This document shows, one piece after another, positions 1 through 8,832 of a stretch of 33,341 bases of DNA (position 1 is the first letter of the stretch; each line of letters opens with the position of its first letter). Made by a program: the position numbers and the translations under genes. Origin of the DNA: an uncultured Acidobacteriota bacterium. GTDB lineage: Bacteria; Acidobacteriota; Thermoanaerobaculia; UBA5066. Below the pieces are notes generated by a model. It was not told the origin of the DNA. It made no database searches and saw only the letters and a program-made list of their open reading frames with translations. Where the stretch lies: assembly GCA_903845115.1 (NCBI GenBank), contig CAIMWE010000085.1:1-33341 (forward strand). The letters are read 5' to 3'.

Positions 1-1
1 C

Positions 2-3000
2 GTCGTTTCGGCGGCGAGCGGAAGCTACGACAACACGATCGCCAAGGACTCCCTCCAGACCTCCGCGGGCAACAACCCGGCGACGGCCACCGCGAACCTG
101 CTCGTCTTCACCCGGCCCACCGTGTCCAAGGCCTTCTCGCCAACGACGATCCTGGAGAATGCCCAGTCGACGCTCACGATCACGCTCGGGAACTCCAACG
201 CCCGGCCGCTGACCCTGGCTTCGGCCCTCGTCGACGGGCTCCCGTCGGGCCTGGTCGTCGCTCCGTCGCCGACCATCGGCGGGACCTGCACGGGAACCGT
301 CACCGCCGTCGCGGGCACGGGGTCGATCACCTACGCGGCCGGCTCGACCATCCAGGCGACGACCGGATGCACGATCACCGTCCCGGTGACCTCGGCGACC
401 GGTATTCCCTACACGAACACGATCGCAGCGGGCGCCCTGAACACCGTGGAGGGAAGCAGCAACGTCTCCCCCGCCCCTGCGCAGCTCACGGTGCTCGCTC
501 CGCCGACCGTGGCGAAGTCGTTCTCGCCCTCCTCCATCTTCGCCGGCGGCACGTCGACCCTGACGATCACGCTCGGAAACTCGAACGCCCCCGACGCGAA
601 GCTCAGCTCCCCGCTGCTGGACACGTTCGGCGCCGGCTACGCCATCGATTCCACCCTGGTGCTCGGAGGGACGTGCGCCTCCGCCAACGTCACCGCTTCT
701 GCGGGCGGCACGTCGGTCACCTACAAGAGCGGAGCCGTGATCCCGACGGGCGGCTGCACGATCACCGTCCGGGTCGCCGCGTCCGCGACCGGCACGCTCA
801 CCAACTCGATCCCGGCCGGAGCGCTCAGCACCGACGCCGGTTCGAACGCGAGCGCGGCGACGGCGGTCCTCAACGTCTCGGATTTCGTCAAGAACGTCGT
901 CGGCCATTCCGAAGCGTCGACGGCCCTCCCGTCGGTCGCGATCGGCGAGACGGTCCAGTACGAGCTGAAATTCCGCGTGCCGAACGGGTCGACGCTCCCA
1001 GGCGTCCAGCTCTCGGACACGCTCCCCGCCGAGCTCGCCGTCGTTAGCCTCGACTCGCTCACGGCCGACCCTGGAATCACCGCCACCGCCCAGGGAGGAA
1101 GCCTTGCGGCCATCCTCGCCGCGGCACGAAGCGGCATCGTCTCGCCAGGCAGCTCCTTCGCCGTCACCTTCGGCGACATCACGAACACGAACGCCACCCC
1201 CTCGACCGCCGAGTCGGTGACCCTCCGGTTCACGGCGGTGGTCCTCAACGTGGCGGCGAACGCGCGGGGAGCCTCCCGGGTGAACGGGGCGACGTTCACC
1301 TGGACGGGGACGACGAACTCTGCCTCGTCCTCCGCCATCACGGTCGTCGAGCCCACGCTCGAGATAACGAAGACGGCGGCGCCCAAGTCGGCCGCGGCGG
1401 GAGACCTGGTCACCTTCACGTTCGTGGTCTCGCACGCGTCGGCCTCGGACGAGGACGCCTTCAACCTCTCCTTCTCGGACACCGTCCCGGCCGGGCTTGT
1501 TTACGTCTCCGGCTCGCTGAAGAACGTCTCCGGTCCGGTGGCGACGCTCGACGACTCCGCGGCGCCGGCCCTGAGGGCGACCTGGGCTTCCCTGCCAAGG
1601 GCGGGCGGAGCGAGCACCTTTCTCTTCCAGGCTCGGGTCTCGCCTTCGGTCACGGCGGGACAGGTGATCCAGAACAGTGTAGCCGGCACCTGGATGAGCC
1701 TTCCTGGCACGGTCGCCGAGCCGATCTCGCAGCACAACGCGAGCTCGACGGTCCGGAAGGGGAGCGGGACCCCCTCGTTCAACAACTACTCCGTGTCGGC
1801 GAATGCCTCGGTCACGGCCGGGCCGAGGGCGGACGTCTCCGTGGTGAAGACGGACGCCCCTGATCCCGCGGCGGTGGGCGGCACGCTGACCTACACGTTC
1901 GTGGTCGGCAATGCGGGGCCGAGCGCTGCGGCCAGCGTCGTCTTCACCGACCCGCTGCCGCCCGAGCTGACGGCGACGGCGATCACGCCCCCTTCGGGCT
2001 GGGTGTGCGGGACGCTCCCGACGGGGCCCGGCGGGACGGTGACCTGCACGGCGACATCGCTCGCGGCGGGAGCATCCGGGACGATGGTTCTGACGGCGAC
2101 GGTGGGGGCGGCGACGCCTCCCGGGACGCAGCTCTACAACACGGCGGCGGTGACTTCGTCGACGCCGGACTCCAACCCGGCGAACAACGCCTCGACGGCG
2201 GCGACGCTCGTGGCACGGGCAACGGAGGCGGATCTCTCCGTCACGAAGGTGGCGACGCCTCTGACCGCGGCCGCGGGGCGTGCGATCGCGTGGACGATCG
2301 TGGCGCGAAACGACGGCCCGGCCGCGGCGACGGGGGCTACCGTGACGGACACGTTCTCCTCGGAGGTGACGGGGATCTCGTGGACCTGCTCGGCCGCCGG
2401 GGGGGGCGCGTGCCCGCCTTCGGGGACGGGGAACCTGTCCGCCGCGGTCGACCTCCCGGTGGGCGGGACGGCGACGTTCACGGTGACGGGGACGATCGGC
2501 GGGTCGGCCACGGGGCCGATCACGAACACGGTGGCGATCGCGGCGCCGTCGGGTCTGGTGGACCCGCGGCTGTCGAATAATTCAGCCTCCGTTTCGACGC
2601 CGCTCGGGACGTCGCAGGGAAGCTGGGCGGACCTGGCGGTGACGAAGACGGGGGGGCCGAACCCGGTGACGCCCGGGGCGCCTCTCGTCTACACGCTGAC
2701 GGCGGTGAACAACGGGCCGGACGCGGCAGTGTCTGTGACGCTGTCCGACCCGCTGCCGGCGACGGCGTACTTCCAGACGGTCTCGGCGCCGGCGGGGTGG
2801 AGCTGCACGGCGCCGGCGGTAGGAGCCACGGGGACGGTCTCCTGCACGGCTTCGGGCCTGGCGGTGGGCGCGACAGCCTCCTTCCAGGTGGGAGTGATCG
2901 TCTCGGCCTCGGCAGCGGCCGGGTCCACGGTGGCGAACACGGCGACGGTCTCGGCGACGACGCCGGATCCGGTGCCGGAGAACAACACGTCGACCTGGAC

Positions 3001-6000
3001 GGCGACGGTGCGCGCGTCGGCGGACGCGGACCTCTCGGTGGTGAAGATCGCGTCGCCCGAGCCGGTCTATGCGGGGCACGACGTCGGGTACACCATCGTG
3101 GTTCGCAACCTCGGTCCCGGGACGTCGACGGGGATAGCCGTGACCGACACGCTCCCGGCTGGAGTCACGTTCATCTCCTCCGGAGCGAGCCAGGGGACGT
3201 GCGGCGGAACGGGTCCGATCAGCTGCAGCCTCGGGGACCTCGTGTCCGGTGCGACGGCGACGGTCGCCATCGTCATCCGGACGTCGGTGCCGGGGAGCCT
3301 CTCGAACACGGCGACGGCGATCAGCACGACGAACGACCCGGACCTTTCGAACAACACGGCGACGGCGACGACCACCGTGGTGGCCCCGGCGCTGGCCGTG
3401 ACGAAGAGCCACGCGGATCCGTTCCAGAGGGGGACGAGCAATACCTACACGATCCTCGTGGCGAACCAGTCGTCGGCGACGGCCTCGCCCTTCGGGACAG
3501 TCACCGTGGTGGACCAGTTCCCGGTCGGGATCGTCCCGACGGCGGCGGCGGGGACGGGCTGGGTCTGCACGGTGGACGGGACGGCGCGGACGGCGCGCTG
3601 CACGCGATCGGACGCGCTGGCGCCGGAGGCGGCGTGGCCCGCGATGACCGCGACCGTCAACGTGACGGAGTCGGCCGCCTCCTCGTCCCTGAACGTCGTG
3701 GACGTGACGGGGGGCGGGGACCTCGGAGGCCCGAAGACGCACTACGAGGACCCGACGACGGTCTACTCGGCATCGGGGCTGTCGATCCTGAAGACGGACG
3801 GGGCGACGACGGTCGTCCCCGGGACGAGCACGACCTACACGATCACCGTCCGCAACAACGGCCCGAGCATCGCGACGCTCGCCACCGTCACCGACCCCTT
3901 CCCCGCCGCCATCACTTCCGTCTCCTGGACCTGCGCCACGACGGTCGCCGGCGCCTCGTGCGAGACGGCCAGCGGGACCGGCAACGTGAGCACGCGCGTG
4001 ACGCTCCCGGCAGGGAGCACCGCGACCATCACGGCGGTGGCGCAAGTCTCCCCGGCGGCGACGGGGACCCTCGTCAACACGGCCACCGTGACGCCTCCGT
4101 CGGACTACTTCGACCCGACGCCGAAGTCGGCAACGGATACGGATACCCTTCGCCCGCTGGCCGACCTCGCCATCGTCAAGACGGTCGACGTCCCCCAGCC
4201 CGCCATCAACGCCAACGTCGTCTTCACCCTCGTCGCCTCGAACCTCGGTCCCAGCACCGCCGTGGCCGCCACCGTCGCCGACCGCCTCCCCCCCGGCCTC
4301 ACCTGGGTCTCCGACGACTCCGTCGGTTCCTACGACCCCGTCTCCGGCGTCTGGACGCTCGGCACCATGACCCCGTCGTCCACCCGCACCCTCCATATCA
4401 CCGCCAAGATGACGTGGATCGCGACCGTCACGAACACCGCCGTCATCTCCTCACCGACCGAAGACCCCGTGCTCACGAACAACTCCTCCTCGGTACCCGT
4501 CTCGGTGCCTTCGGGTCCGAGCGCGGACCTGTCGGTGGTGAAGACGGACGCGCCGGACCCGGTGGCGCCGGGCGGGGTGCTGACGTACTCGTTCGTGGTC
4601 GGGAATGCCGGGCCGAGCGCGGCGGCGAACGCGGTCTTCACCGACCCGCTGCCTCCCGAGGTGAAGGCGGCCTCGATCAACGCCCCGTCGGGCTGGACCT
4701 GCGCGGCGCTCCCGGCGGGACCCGGCGGGACGGTGACCTGCACGGCCGCGTCGCTTGCGGCCGGCGCCACCGGGACGATCGTCCTCACCGCCTCGGTTGC
4801 GGCGACGACGCCTCCGGGAACTCCGCTCTTGAACACGGCGGCGGTGACGTCGTCGACCCCGGACCCCGATTCCGCCAACAACGTCTCCACCCAGCCGACC
4901 CTCGTCGCCCGTGCCACCGAGGCGGACCTGTCGGTCACCAAGCGGGCGAACCCGACGGTCTCGGCCGCGGGCCGGGCGATCACCTGGACGATCGTGGCCC
5001 GCAACGACGGTCCGGCCGCCGCGACGGGCGCGACGGTCACGGATACCTTCCCGGCGGGAATCTCGGGCATCACCTGGACCTGCGGCGCCGCCGGCGGCGC
5101 CGCCTGTCCGGCGTCGGGCTCGGGAAGCCTCTCGGCGAACATCGACCTCCCGGTGGGCGGGACGGCGACCTTCACCGTCACGGGGTCCATCGGGGCCTCC
5201 GTGACCGGGCCGATCGCGAACTCCGTCGCGATCACCCCGCCCGCGGGCCTCGTGGACCCGCGCCTCTCCAACAACGCCGCCTCCAGGCCGACCCCGCTCG
5301 GCACCTCGTCGGGCACCTGGGCCGACCTGGCCCTGACCAAGAGTGGCGGGACGAACCCGGTGACGCCCGGGATGCCCCTTCTCTACACGCTGACGGCCGT
5401 CAACAACGGGCCCGACCCGGCGGTCTCCGTGACGGTCTCCGACCCGCTGCCGGCCTCGGCGCTCTTCCAGGCGGTCCTCGCTCCCTCCGGTTGGAGCTGC
5501 ACGACCCCGGCCGTCGGCACGTCCGGGACCGTCTCGTGCTCGGCCTCCTCTCTCCCCGCCGGCGCGACGGCCCTCTTCCAGGTGGGCGTGATCGTCTCGT
5601 CCTCCGCCTCCGCCGGGTCGACCGTCGTCAACACGGCAACCGTCTCGGCGACGACGCCCGACCCGGTGCCCGCCAACAACGCCTCCTCCTGGACGGCCAC
5701 GGTCCGCTCGCCCTCCGACGCCGATCTCTCGGTGGTCAAGATCGCCTCGCCCGACCCGGTCTACACCGGGCACGACGTGGGGTACACCGTCGTGGTCCGC
5801 AACCTCGGGCCCGGCACGGCCACGGGAATCTCCCTCTCCGACACGCTCCCCACTGACGTGACGCTCGTCTCGTCCGGGGCCAGCCAGGGGTCCTGCTCCG
5901 TCACCAGCCCCGTCACCTGCTCCCTCGGCGACCTCGTCCCCGGCGCCACCGCCACGGTCTCCGTCGTCGTCACGACCTCGGCCCCGGGGACCCTCCAGAA

Positions 6001-7663
6001 CACGGCCTCGGTGAGCAGCACCTCCACTGACCCGGACCTCACCAACAACACCGCTTCCGCAGGGCCCACCGTCGTGGCTCCCTCCCTCGCCGTCACCAAG
6101 AGCCACGTCGACCCCTTCCAGCGAGGCACGAGCAACTCCTACACGATCCTCGTCACGAACCTCGCCACGGCGACGGCCCCCACCTCCGGGACCGTCACCG
6201 TTGTCGACGCATTCCCCGTCGGGATCGTCCCCGCGTCGGCCTCGGGAACCGGCTGGACCTGCGCCGTCGACGGCACCGCCCGGACCGCGACCTGCTCGCG
6301 CTCGGACGCCCTCGCCCCAGGAGCCGCCTGGCCGGCGATCACGGCGGCCGTCAACGTGACCGAGGCAGCCCAGGCCTCCTCCCTGAACGTGGTGGACGTC
6401 GCCGGCGGCGGCAGCCTCGTCGGACCCAGGAGCCACTACGAGGACCCGACGACCGTCTTCTCGGCCTCGGGTCTCTCGATCTCCAAGACCGACGGGACGG
6501 CGACCGTCGTCCCCGGCACCTCCACGACCTACACCATCACGGTCCTCAACGGCGGCCCCAGCATCGCGACCCTCGCCGCCGTCACCGACCCCTTCCCCGC
6601 CGCGATCACCTCCGTCGCCTGGACCTGCGCGGCGACCGGCGCCGGCGCCTCGTGCGAGACCGCCAGCGGAACCGGCAACGTCAACGCCCGCGTCACTCTC
6701 CCCGCCGGGACGAACGCGGTCTTCACCGCGGTGGCCCAGGTCTCCCCGTCGGCCACCGGCAACCTCGTGAACACCGCCACCGTCACGCCTCCCGCCGGCT
6801 CCTCCGACCCAACCCCCAGGTCCGCGACCGACACGGACCTCCTCCGCCCGCTGGCCGACCTCGCCATCGTCAAGACGGTCGACGTCCCCCAGCCCGCCGT
6901 CAACGCCAACGTCGTCTTCACCCTCGTCGCCTCGAACCTCGGCCCCAGCACCGCCACGGCCGCCACCGTCGCCGACCGCCTCCCTCCCGGCCTCACCTGG
7001 GTCTCCGACGACTCCACCGGCACCTACGACCCCGCCGCCGGCCTCTGGACCCTCGGCACCATGGCCCCGTCCTCCACCCGCACCCTCCACGTCACCGCCA
7101 GGATGACGGGAACGGCGACCGTCACGAACGCCGCCGTCATCTCCTCGGCAACCGAGGACCCCGTCCTCACGAACAATTCCTCCTCGGCGAGGGTGACGCC
7201 TCTGGCCGCCGATCTGTCCATCTCGAAGACCGCCTCCGCTTCGCAGGTCACGCAGGGAAATCCGGTCGAGTTCACACTGATCGTCGGCAACGCCGGACCC
7301 GCGGTGGCCACAGGAGTGACGGTCCAGGACGCCTTGCCCGCCGCCCTGACCTTCCTCTCGGCCGAATCGAGCCAGGGAACCTGCTCCGGCAAGGCGGCTC
7401 TCTCCTGCTCCATCGGGACGATGCCCGTGGGGGGACATGTGACGATCAAGATCCTGGCCGCGGCAGGGGGCTCCGTCACGCTGACGAACACCGCGACGAT
7501 CAGCGGCGACCAGCCCGACCCAGACCTCAGCAACAACACGAGCAGCGTCATCGTCACCCCCAGCGACATCACGATCCCGACCCTCTCCGGTATCGGCCTC
7601 GGCGCCCTGACGCTCGCGCTCGCCCTCGCCGCGGTCGCCCTCATCCGCCGCTGGGGACCGTAG
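2..7663 (+). CDS. Giant DUF11-repeat surface protein with IPTL-CTERM sorting signal (5' end outside window)
   Basis: The frame is open from base 2, so the true start lies upstream; the GTG at 122 is only an internal codon. The visible part is about 2,550 residues of Ala/Thr/Ser/Val-rich, low-charge sequence built of about 19 modules of 110-140 residues. Each opens with a strand like ADLSVVKTDAP or WADLAVTKTGG and holds 'NxGPSxA...VTDPLP...WxC...NTAxVSSxTPDP...NN', the hallmark of DUF11 (TIGR01451-type) Ig-like repeats. Modules with paired Trp-x-Cys and Cys strands probably carry disulfides. The C-terminus reads ITIPTLSGIGLG, then a hydrophobic helix, then RRWGP: the tripartite IPTL-CTERM signal (motif, membrane segment, basic tail) recognised by exosortases. 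The protein is therefore expected to be exported, processed and cell-surface attached or released, with an adhesin or matrix role inferred. No exosortase gene is in the window. Confidence 0.9.
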   Translation, partial: VVSAASGSYDNTIAKDSLQTSAGNNPATATANLLVFTRPTVSKAFSPTTILENAQSTLTITLGNSNARPLTLASALVDGLPSGLVVAPSPTIGGTCTGTVTAVAGTGSITYAAGSTIQATTGCTITVPVTSATGIPYTNTIAAGALNTVEGSSNVSPAPAQLTVLAPPTVAKSFSPSSIFAGGTSTLTITLGNSNAPDAKLSSPLLDTFGAGYAIDSTLVLGGTCASANVTASAGGTSVTYKSGAVIPTGGCTITVRVAASATGTLTNSIPAGALSTDAGSNASAATAVLNVSDFVKNVVGHSEASTALPSVAIGETVQYELKFRVPNGSTLPGVQLSDTLPAELAVVSLDSLTADPGITATAQGGSLAAILAAARSGIVSPGSSFAVTFGDITNTNATPSTAESVTLRFTAVVLNVAANARGASRVNGATFTWTGTTNSASSSAITVVEPTLEITKTAAPKSAAAGDLVTFTFVVSHASASDEDAFNLSFSDTVPAGLVYVSGSLKNVSGPVATLDDSAAPALRATWASLPRAGGASTFLFQARVSPSVTAGQVIQNSVAGTWMSLPGTVAEPISQHNASSTVRKGSGTPSFNNYSVSANASVTAGPRADVSVVKTDAPDPAAVGGTLTYTFVVGNAGPSAAASVVFTDPLPPELTATAITPPSGWVCGTLPTGPGGTVTCTATSLAAGASGTMVLTATVGAATPPGTQLYNTAAVTSSTPDSNPANNASTAATLVARATEADLSVTKVATPLTAAAGRAIAWTIVARNDGPAAATGATVTDTFSSEVTGISWTCSAAGGGACPPSGTGNLSAAVDLPVGGTATFTVTGTIGGSATGPITNTVAIAAPSGLVDPRLSNNSASVSTPLGTSQGSWADLAVTKTGGPNPVTPGAPLVYTLTAVNNGPDAAVSVTLSDPLPATAYFQTVSAPAGWSCTAPAVGATGTVSCTASGLAVGATASFQVGVIVSASAAAGSTVANTATVSATTPDPVPENNTSTWTATVRASADADLSVVKIASPEPVYAGHDVGYTIVVRNLGPGTSTGIAVTDTLPAGVTFISSGASQGTCGGTGPISCSLGDLVSGATATVAIVIRTSVPGSLSNTATAISTTNDPDLSNNTATATTTVVAPALAVTKSHADPFQRGTSNTYTILVANQSSATASPFGTVTVVDQFPVGIVPTAAAGTGWVCTVDGTARTARCTRSDALAPEAAWPAMTATVNVTESAASSSLNVVDVTGGGDLGGPKTHYEDPTTVYSASGLSILKTDGATTVVPGTSTTYTITVRNNGPSIATLATVTDPFPAAITSVSWTCATTVAGASCETASGTGNVSTRVTLPAGSTATITAVAQVSPAATGTLVNTATVTPPSDYFDPTPKSATDTDTLRPLADLAIVKTVDVPQPAINANVVFTLVASNLGPSTAVAATVADRLPPGLTWVSDDSVGSYDPVSGVWTLGTMTPSSTRTLHITAKMTWIATVTNTAVISSPTEDPVLTNNSSSVPVSVPSGPSADLSVVKTDAPDPVAPGGVLTYSFVVGNAGPSAAANAVFTDPLPPEVKAASINAPSGWTCAALPAGPGGTVTCTAASLAAGATGTIVLTASVAATTPPGTPLLNTAAVTSSTPDPDSANNVSTQPTLVARATEADLSVTKRANPTVSAAGRAITWTIVARNDGPAAATGATVTDTFPAGISGITWTCGAAGGAACPASGSGSLSANIDLPVGGTATFTVTGSIGASVTGPIANSVAITPPAGLVDPRLSNNAASRPTPLGTSSGTWADLALTKSGGTNPVTPGMPLLYTLTAVNNGPDPAVSVTVSDPLPASALFQAVLAPSGWSCTTPAVGTSGTVSCSASSLPAGATALFQVGVIVSSSASAGSTVVNTATVSATTPDPVPANNASSWTATVRSPSDADLSVVKIASPDPVYTGHDVGYTVVVRNLGPGTATGISLSDTLPTDVTLVSSGASQGSCSVTSPVTCSLGDLVPGATATVSVVVTTSAPGTLQNTASVSSTSTDPDLTNNTASAGPTVVAPSLAVTKSHVDPFQRGTSNSYTILVTNLATATAPTSGTVTVVDAFPVGIVPASASGTGWTCAVDGTARTATCSRSDALAPGAAWPAITAAVNVTEAAQASSLNVVDVAGGGSLVGPRSHYEDPTTVFSASGLSISKTDGTATVVPGTSTTYTITVLNGGPSIATLAAVTDPFPAAITSVAWTCAATGAGASCETASGTGNVNARVTLPAGTNAVFTAVAQVSPSATGNLVNTATVTPPAGSSDPTPRSATDTDLLRPLADLAIVKTVDVPQPAVNANVVFTLVASNLGPSTATAATVADRLPPGLTWVSDDSTGTYDPAAGLWTLGTMAPSSTRTLHVTARMTGTATVTNAAVISSATEDPVLTNNSSSARVTPLAADLSISKTASASQVTQGNPVEFTLIVGNAGPAVATGVTVQDALPAALTFLSAESSQGTCSGKAALSCSIGTMPVGGHVTIKILAAAGGSVTLTNTATISGDQPDPDLSNNTSSVIVTPSDITIPTLSGIGLGALTLALALAAVALIRRWGP
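1829..4522 (+). repeat. Tandem internal duplication, copy 1 (seven DUF11 modules, 2,694 bp)
   Basis: Seven different DUF11 modules occur in a fixed order. Their openings are ADVSVVKTDAP, ADLSVTKVATP, WADLAVTKTGG, ADLSVVKIASP, ALAVTKSHADP, GLSILKTDGA and ADLAIVKTVDV. The same order repeats in copy 2, giving a period of 898 codons. Wobble positions are mostly G in the first five modules (gcg, acg, ggg runs) and switch to mostly C from about 3860 to 4500. Confidence 0.9.
4523..7207 (+). repeat. Tandem internal duplication, copy 2 (seven DUF11 modules, 2,685 bp)
   Basis: This is the second copy of the seven-module block, in the same order and in frame. One further DUF11 module (ADLSISKTASA, from 7208) and the sorting signal follow. 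The last module (from about 6850) is nearly identical at nucleotide level to its partner at about 4160: only about five differences in the first 140 nt. Earlier modules differ at many wobble positions. Copy 2 is mostly C-ending in its codons from about 4870 on. Confidence 0.9.
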
Positions 7664-7713
7664 GAGCGTGCCCGGGTAATGGGAGGGGCCCTCGGTCGCA
7701 CGGTCCGATCGTC

Positions 7714-7719
7714 TATCCT
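7714..7719 (+). promoter_or_regulatory. Possible -10 element of the racemase-like lipoprotein gene
   Basis: TATCCT lies in the 106-bp gap after the DUF11 gene, about 50 nt before the ATG at 7770. I see no convincing -35. It is supported only by likeness to other TANNNT hexamers before genes in this window. Confidence 0.3.
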
Positions 7720-7769
7720 CGAATCGGCCTGATCCGCCACGCGCGGGCCAGGCCGCACAGGAGGAGAGA

Positions 7770-8813
7770 ATGAAGCAGCGAGCGAGAGGGGGGGCGTTCC
7801 GGACCCTGACGGTACTGGCTCTGACGGCCTTCGCCCTCGCCGGTTGCCAGGGGCCGCTGCCCAAGCCCGCGACCAGCGCCTCCTTCCGGGAGCGCGCCGA
7901 CATCACGATCGTGGTGACCGACTCGGGCCTGGGAGGCCTCTCGGTCGTCGCCGAGCTCGCGGCGCGCCTGCCCGAGAGCGGGATCGCGCGCTCGGCCCGC
8001 ATCGTCTTCGTCAACGCCCTCCTCGACGACGCCATCGGGTACAACGACCTGAAGCGCGAGGCGGACAAGGTGCGCGTCTTCGACGCCGCCCTCGCGGCGA
8101 TGGAGAGCCGCTACCACCCCGACATGATCCTCGTCGCCTGCAACACGCTTTCCGTCCTCTACGACGGGACCCGGCACGCGAAGGAGGCGTCCACCCCCGT
8201 CGTCGGGATCGTCGGCATGGGCGCCGACCTCATCGCCCGCGAGCTGGCCGAGAAGCCCGGCTCGACCGCCGTCATCTTCGCCACCCGGACGACGATCGAG
8301 TCCGGCGCCTACCCCGCGCTCCTGGTCAAGAAGGGGGTTCCCCGCGACCACATCGTCGGAGAGGCGTGCCACCGGCTCGCCGGCTCGATCGAGCGGGGCG
8401 CCGGCAGCGCGGAGACCGCGAACTACGTCCGGACCTTCGTGGCCGAGGCGATCTCACGCCTCCCCAAGGACCCCGGGCCGCTCGTCGCGAGCCTCAACTG
8501 CACCCACTACGGCTACGTCCGGAGCCTGTGGGAGGAGGCCTTCGCGGCCGCGGGCCACCCGCACGTGAAGATCCTCGACCCGAACCCCCTTATGGCCGAC
8601 TACGTCGTGAGGCAAGGGGGCGCTCGCCGCTATCCCGACACGCCGGTGACGGTCGAGGTCGTCTCCAAGGTGCCGATCGGCCCGGACGTCCAGGCCTCCC
8701 TCGGCACCCTGCTCCGGACCGTCTCCCCGCTCACCGCGGACGCGCTGGCCCGGTACCGGCACGAGCCGGGACTCTTCTCGGTCGCCATCGACCCGTCGGC
8801 CATCGTGAAATAG
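7770..8813 (+). CDS. Aspartate/glutamate racemase family lipoprotein (MurI-like)
   Basis: 347 aa. The start ATG has a strong ribosome site (AGGAGGAGA ending 2 nt upstream). Residues 1-25 form a lipoprotein signal peptide with lipobox L23-A24-G25-C26. The rest has the Asp/Glu racemase signatures: DSGLGGLSV (D51, S52), ACNTLSVL with the first catalytic cysteine C124, and LNCTHYGYV with the second, C244, followed by T245-H246. All key residues of MurI appear present. MurI normally makes D-glutamate in the cytoplasm for peptidoglycan. Here the signal predicts a lipid-anchored periplasmic enzyme, which is unusual: it may racemise free amino acids or act on another substrate. It stands alone, 106 bp after the DUF11 gene and convergent with the barrel gene. 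Family assignment is firm; substrate is unknown. Confidence 0.88.
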   Translation: MKQRARGGAFRTLTVLALTAFALAGCQGPLPKPATSASFRERADITIVVTDSGLGGLSVVAELAARLPESGIARSARIVFVNALLDDAIGYNDLKREADKVRVFDAALAAMESRYHPDMILVACNTLSVLYDGTRHAKEASTPVVGIVGMGADLIARELAEKPGSTAVIFATRTTIESGAYPALLVKKGVPRDHIVGEACHRLAGSIERGAGSAETANYVRTFVAEAISRLPKDPGPLVASLNCTHYGYVRSLWEEAFAAAGHPHVKILDPNPLMADYVVRQGGARRYPDTPVTVEVVSKVPIGPDVQASLGTLLRTVSPLTADALARYRHEPGLFSVAIDPSAIVK

Positions 8814-8832
8814 CCGTAAGAACGGCTGGCCC

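Noticed and set aside
4451-8068. Very long open frame on the minus strand (about 1,200 codons) opposite the DUF11 gene
   Set aside because: Translation is Gly/Arg/Asp/Val-rich low complexity, a shadow of the GC-rich repeat codons. It crosses the gap into the racemase-like gene and shows no domain. The same holds for 2582-4396 (minus) and 2797-5856 (plus).
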